From contig DMIX01000273.1 in NCBI GenBank assembly GCA_003451975.1, forward strand, positions 1-5,340: a DNA stretch of 5,340 bases, read 5' to 3'. This stretch comes from Propionibacteriaceae bacterium (GTDB taxonomy: Bacteria > Actinomycetota > Actinomycetes > Propionibacteriales > Propionibacteriaceae). Each line of letters begins with the position of its first letter. The first letter of the stretch is position 1. Below the pieces are notes generated by a model, which saw only the letters and a list, made by a program, of their open reading frames with translations, made no database searches and was not told the origin of the DNA. This document shows positions 5,037 through 5,340 of the stretch, piece by piece. The position numbers were made by a program, and so were the translations under genes.

Positions 5037-5340
5037 TCATTTGGTTCCAGCAGTGTCATGCAGCTTTCCAGCTACGCTGGGATAGCCCTCTTTTTCCCAT
5101 GCAGCGAAGCCACCCAGTAAAGCTCCGACACGCTCATAGTCGAGATCGAGCATCACAGCCGCCGCACGGGCGCTGGTCGCTTCAGCCTCTCAGGTACAGT
5201 AGAACACAATCTCCTTGTCCTTGGGCAGCTCCTGGTAACGGGCTTCGAGTTCAGCCAGCGGGATAGACAGCGCGTTTTCGATGTGTTGCTGCCGGTAGGC
5301 GGCGCTGGCCCGGGCGTCGACGACGATGATCCCTTCACCC
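5037..5340 (-). CDS. Rhodanese-domain protein with in-frame UGA at an active-site cysteine position (candidate selenoprotein), 5' partial
   Basis: Rhodaneses carry sulfane sulfur on an active-site cysteine in a loop between a strand and a helix. Read on the minus strand from 5339, 100 codons are visible before the stop. 'GEGIIVVDARASAAYRQQHI' opens the domain, then 'ENALSIPLAEL' and 'KDKEIVFYCT' (codons 40-49), an internal TGA (codon 50), 'EAEATSARAAAVMLDLDYER' and 'VGALLGGFAAWEKEGYP'. The TGA falls in the active-site loop, giving 'YCT-U-EAEATSARAA', where relatives typically read 'YC-x-C-P-N-E-A-T-S-A'. The half after the TGA keeps the conserved helix and the 'GGFAAW' motif in the same frame, so it is not frameshifted debris. 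TGA also ends this gene (5037-5039), the Stealth gene and the mutarotase, so the code is standard and local recoding would be needed. Alternatives are a nonsense mutation or a sequencing error turning TGC or TGT into TGA. The N-terminus, and any signal peptide or fused domain, lies outside the window. Confidence 0.75.
5156..5175 (-). promoter_or_regulatory. Candidate bacterial SECIS stem-loop downstream of the UGA
   Basis: On the minus strand, CAGCGCC (5169-5175) pairs with GGC (5161-5163) plus GCTG (5156-5159), leaving one bulged G (5160) and a 5-nt apical loop CGTGC (5164-5168). This gives a 7-bp stem whose loop starts 21 nt after the UGA and has G as its second base. Those values fall within the general bacterial SECIS bounds as I recall them: loop 16-37 nt from the UGA, and a G in the first two loop bases. 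GC-rich Ala/Arg codons could form such a stem by chance, and the bulged U of the E. coli fdhF element is not seen. Confidence 0.45.
5190..5192 (-). other. In-frame UGA codon, putative selenocysteine insertion site
   Basis: TGA on the minus strand is codon 50 of the visible rhodanese frame. It is the only internal stop among 100 codons and lies two residues after C48, making a possible C-x-U redox pair. If decoded, it would give a selenocysteine in the sulfurtransferase loop. Confidence 0.6.

Noticed and set aside
4987..5040. Tiny minus-strand frame of 17 codons whose ATG overlaps the rhodanese stop
   Set aside because: The ATGA overlap is suggestive of coupling, but the peptide is too short, matches nothing and has no ribosome site of its own.
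5190..5192. TGA in the rhodanese read as evidence of a pseudogene or of a code with TGA as Trp or Gly
   Set aside because: It is a single stop at a cysteine position, with intact sequence on both sides and no frameshift, and TGA ends several other genes here. A point mutation or read error remains possible and is stated as the main alternative.
5153..5338. 61-codon minus-strand open frame beginning MKGSSSS
   Set aside because: It is Ser/Arg/Pro-rich, resembles no family, and overlaps the recognisable rhodanese frame offset by one base.

Overview
The window looks like a moderately GC-rich bacterial chromosome segment. I guess Chloroflexota (Thermomicrobia or Sphaerobacter-like): there is a DUF4349 lipoprotein with a Pro/Thr-rich 'PTPTPSPTPT' linker, an inositol-type zinc dehydrogenase resembling Thermotoga TM_0412, and TGA and TAG stops with strong Shine-Dalgarno sites. 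The lineage is inference only.

Layout. (1) Positions 1-1161, plus strand: the 3' part of a Stealth-family sugar-phosphate transferase, open at the left edge. (2) 1162-1306: a regulatory gap with a two-copy direct repeat, a plausible promoter and a strong ribosome binding site. (3) 1307-2485 and 2620-3699, plus strand: a zinc-dependent medium-chain dehydrogenase of the scyllo-inosose/threonine/sorbitol dehydrogenase group, then an aldose 1-epimerase with all catalytic residues. No terminator is visible between them, so they probably form a small sugar or cyclitol catabolic operon ending in a clear hairpin at 3716-3745. (4) 3700-3939: a convergent intergenic region with two terminator-like hairpins and a run of nine G. 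(5) 3940-4953, minus strand: a DUF4349 lipoprotein. (6) 5037-5340, minus strand: the C-terminal 100 codons of a rhodanese-domain protein, open at the right edge.

The most notable observation is in the last gene. The rhodanese frame holds one internal TGA (5190-5192) inside the active-site loop. It sits where homologues of the 'YC-x-C-P-N-E-A-T-S-A' type carry a cysteine, and a coherent rhodanese C-terminal half follows in the same frame. A stem-loop with a G near the start of its apical loop begins 14 nt after the TGA, within the general bounds of a bacterial SECIS element. The best reading is a selenocysteine-containing rhodanese, which conventional gene calling would split or label a pseudogene. 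It ends 83 nt upstream of the DUF4349 start on the same strand, with no terminator or clear promoter between, so the two may be co-transcribed.

The window shows no tRNA, rRNA, CRISPR array, insertion sequence or attachment site that I can support.
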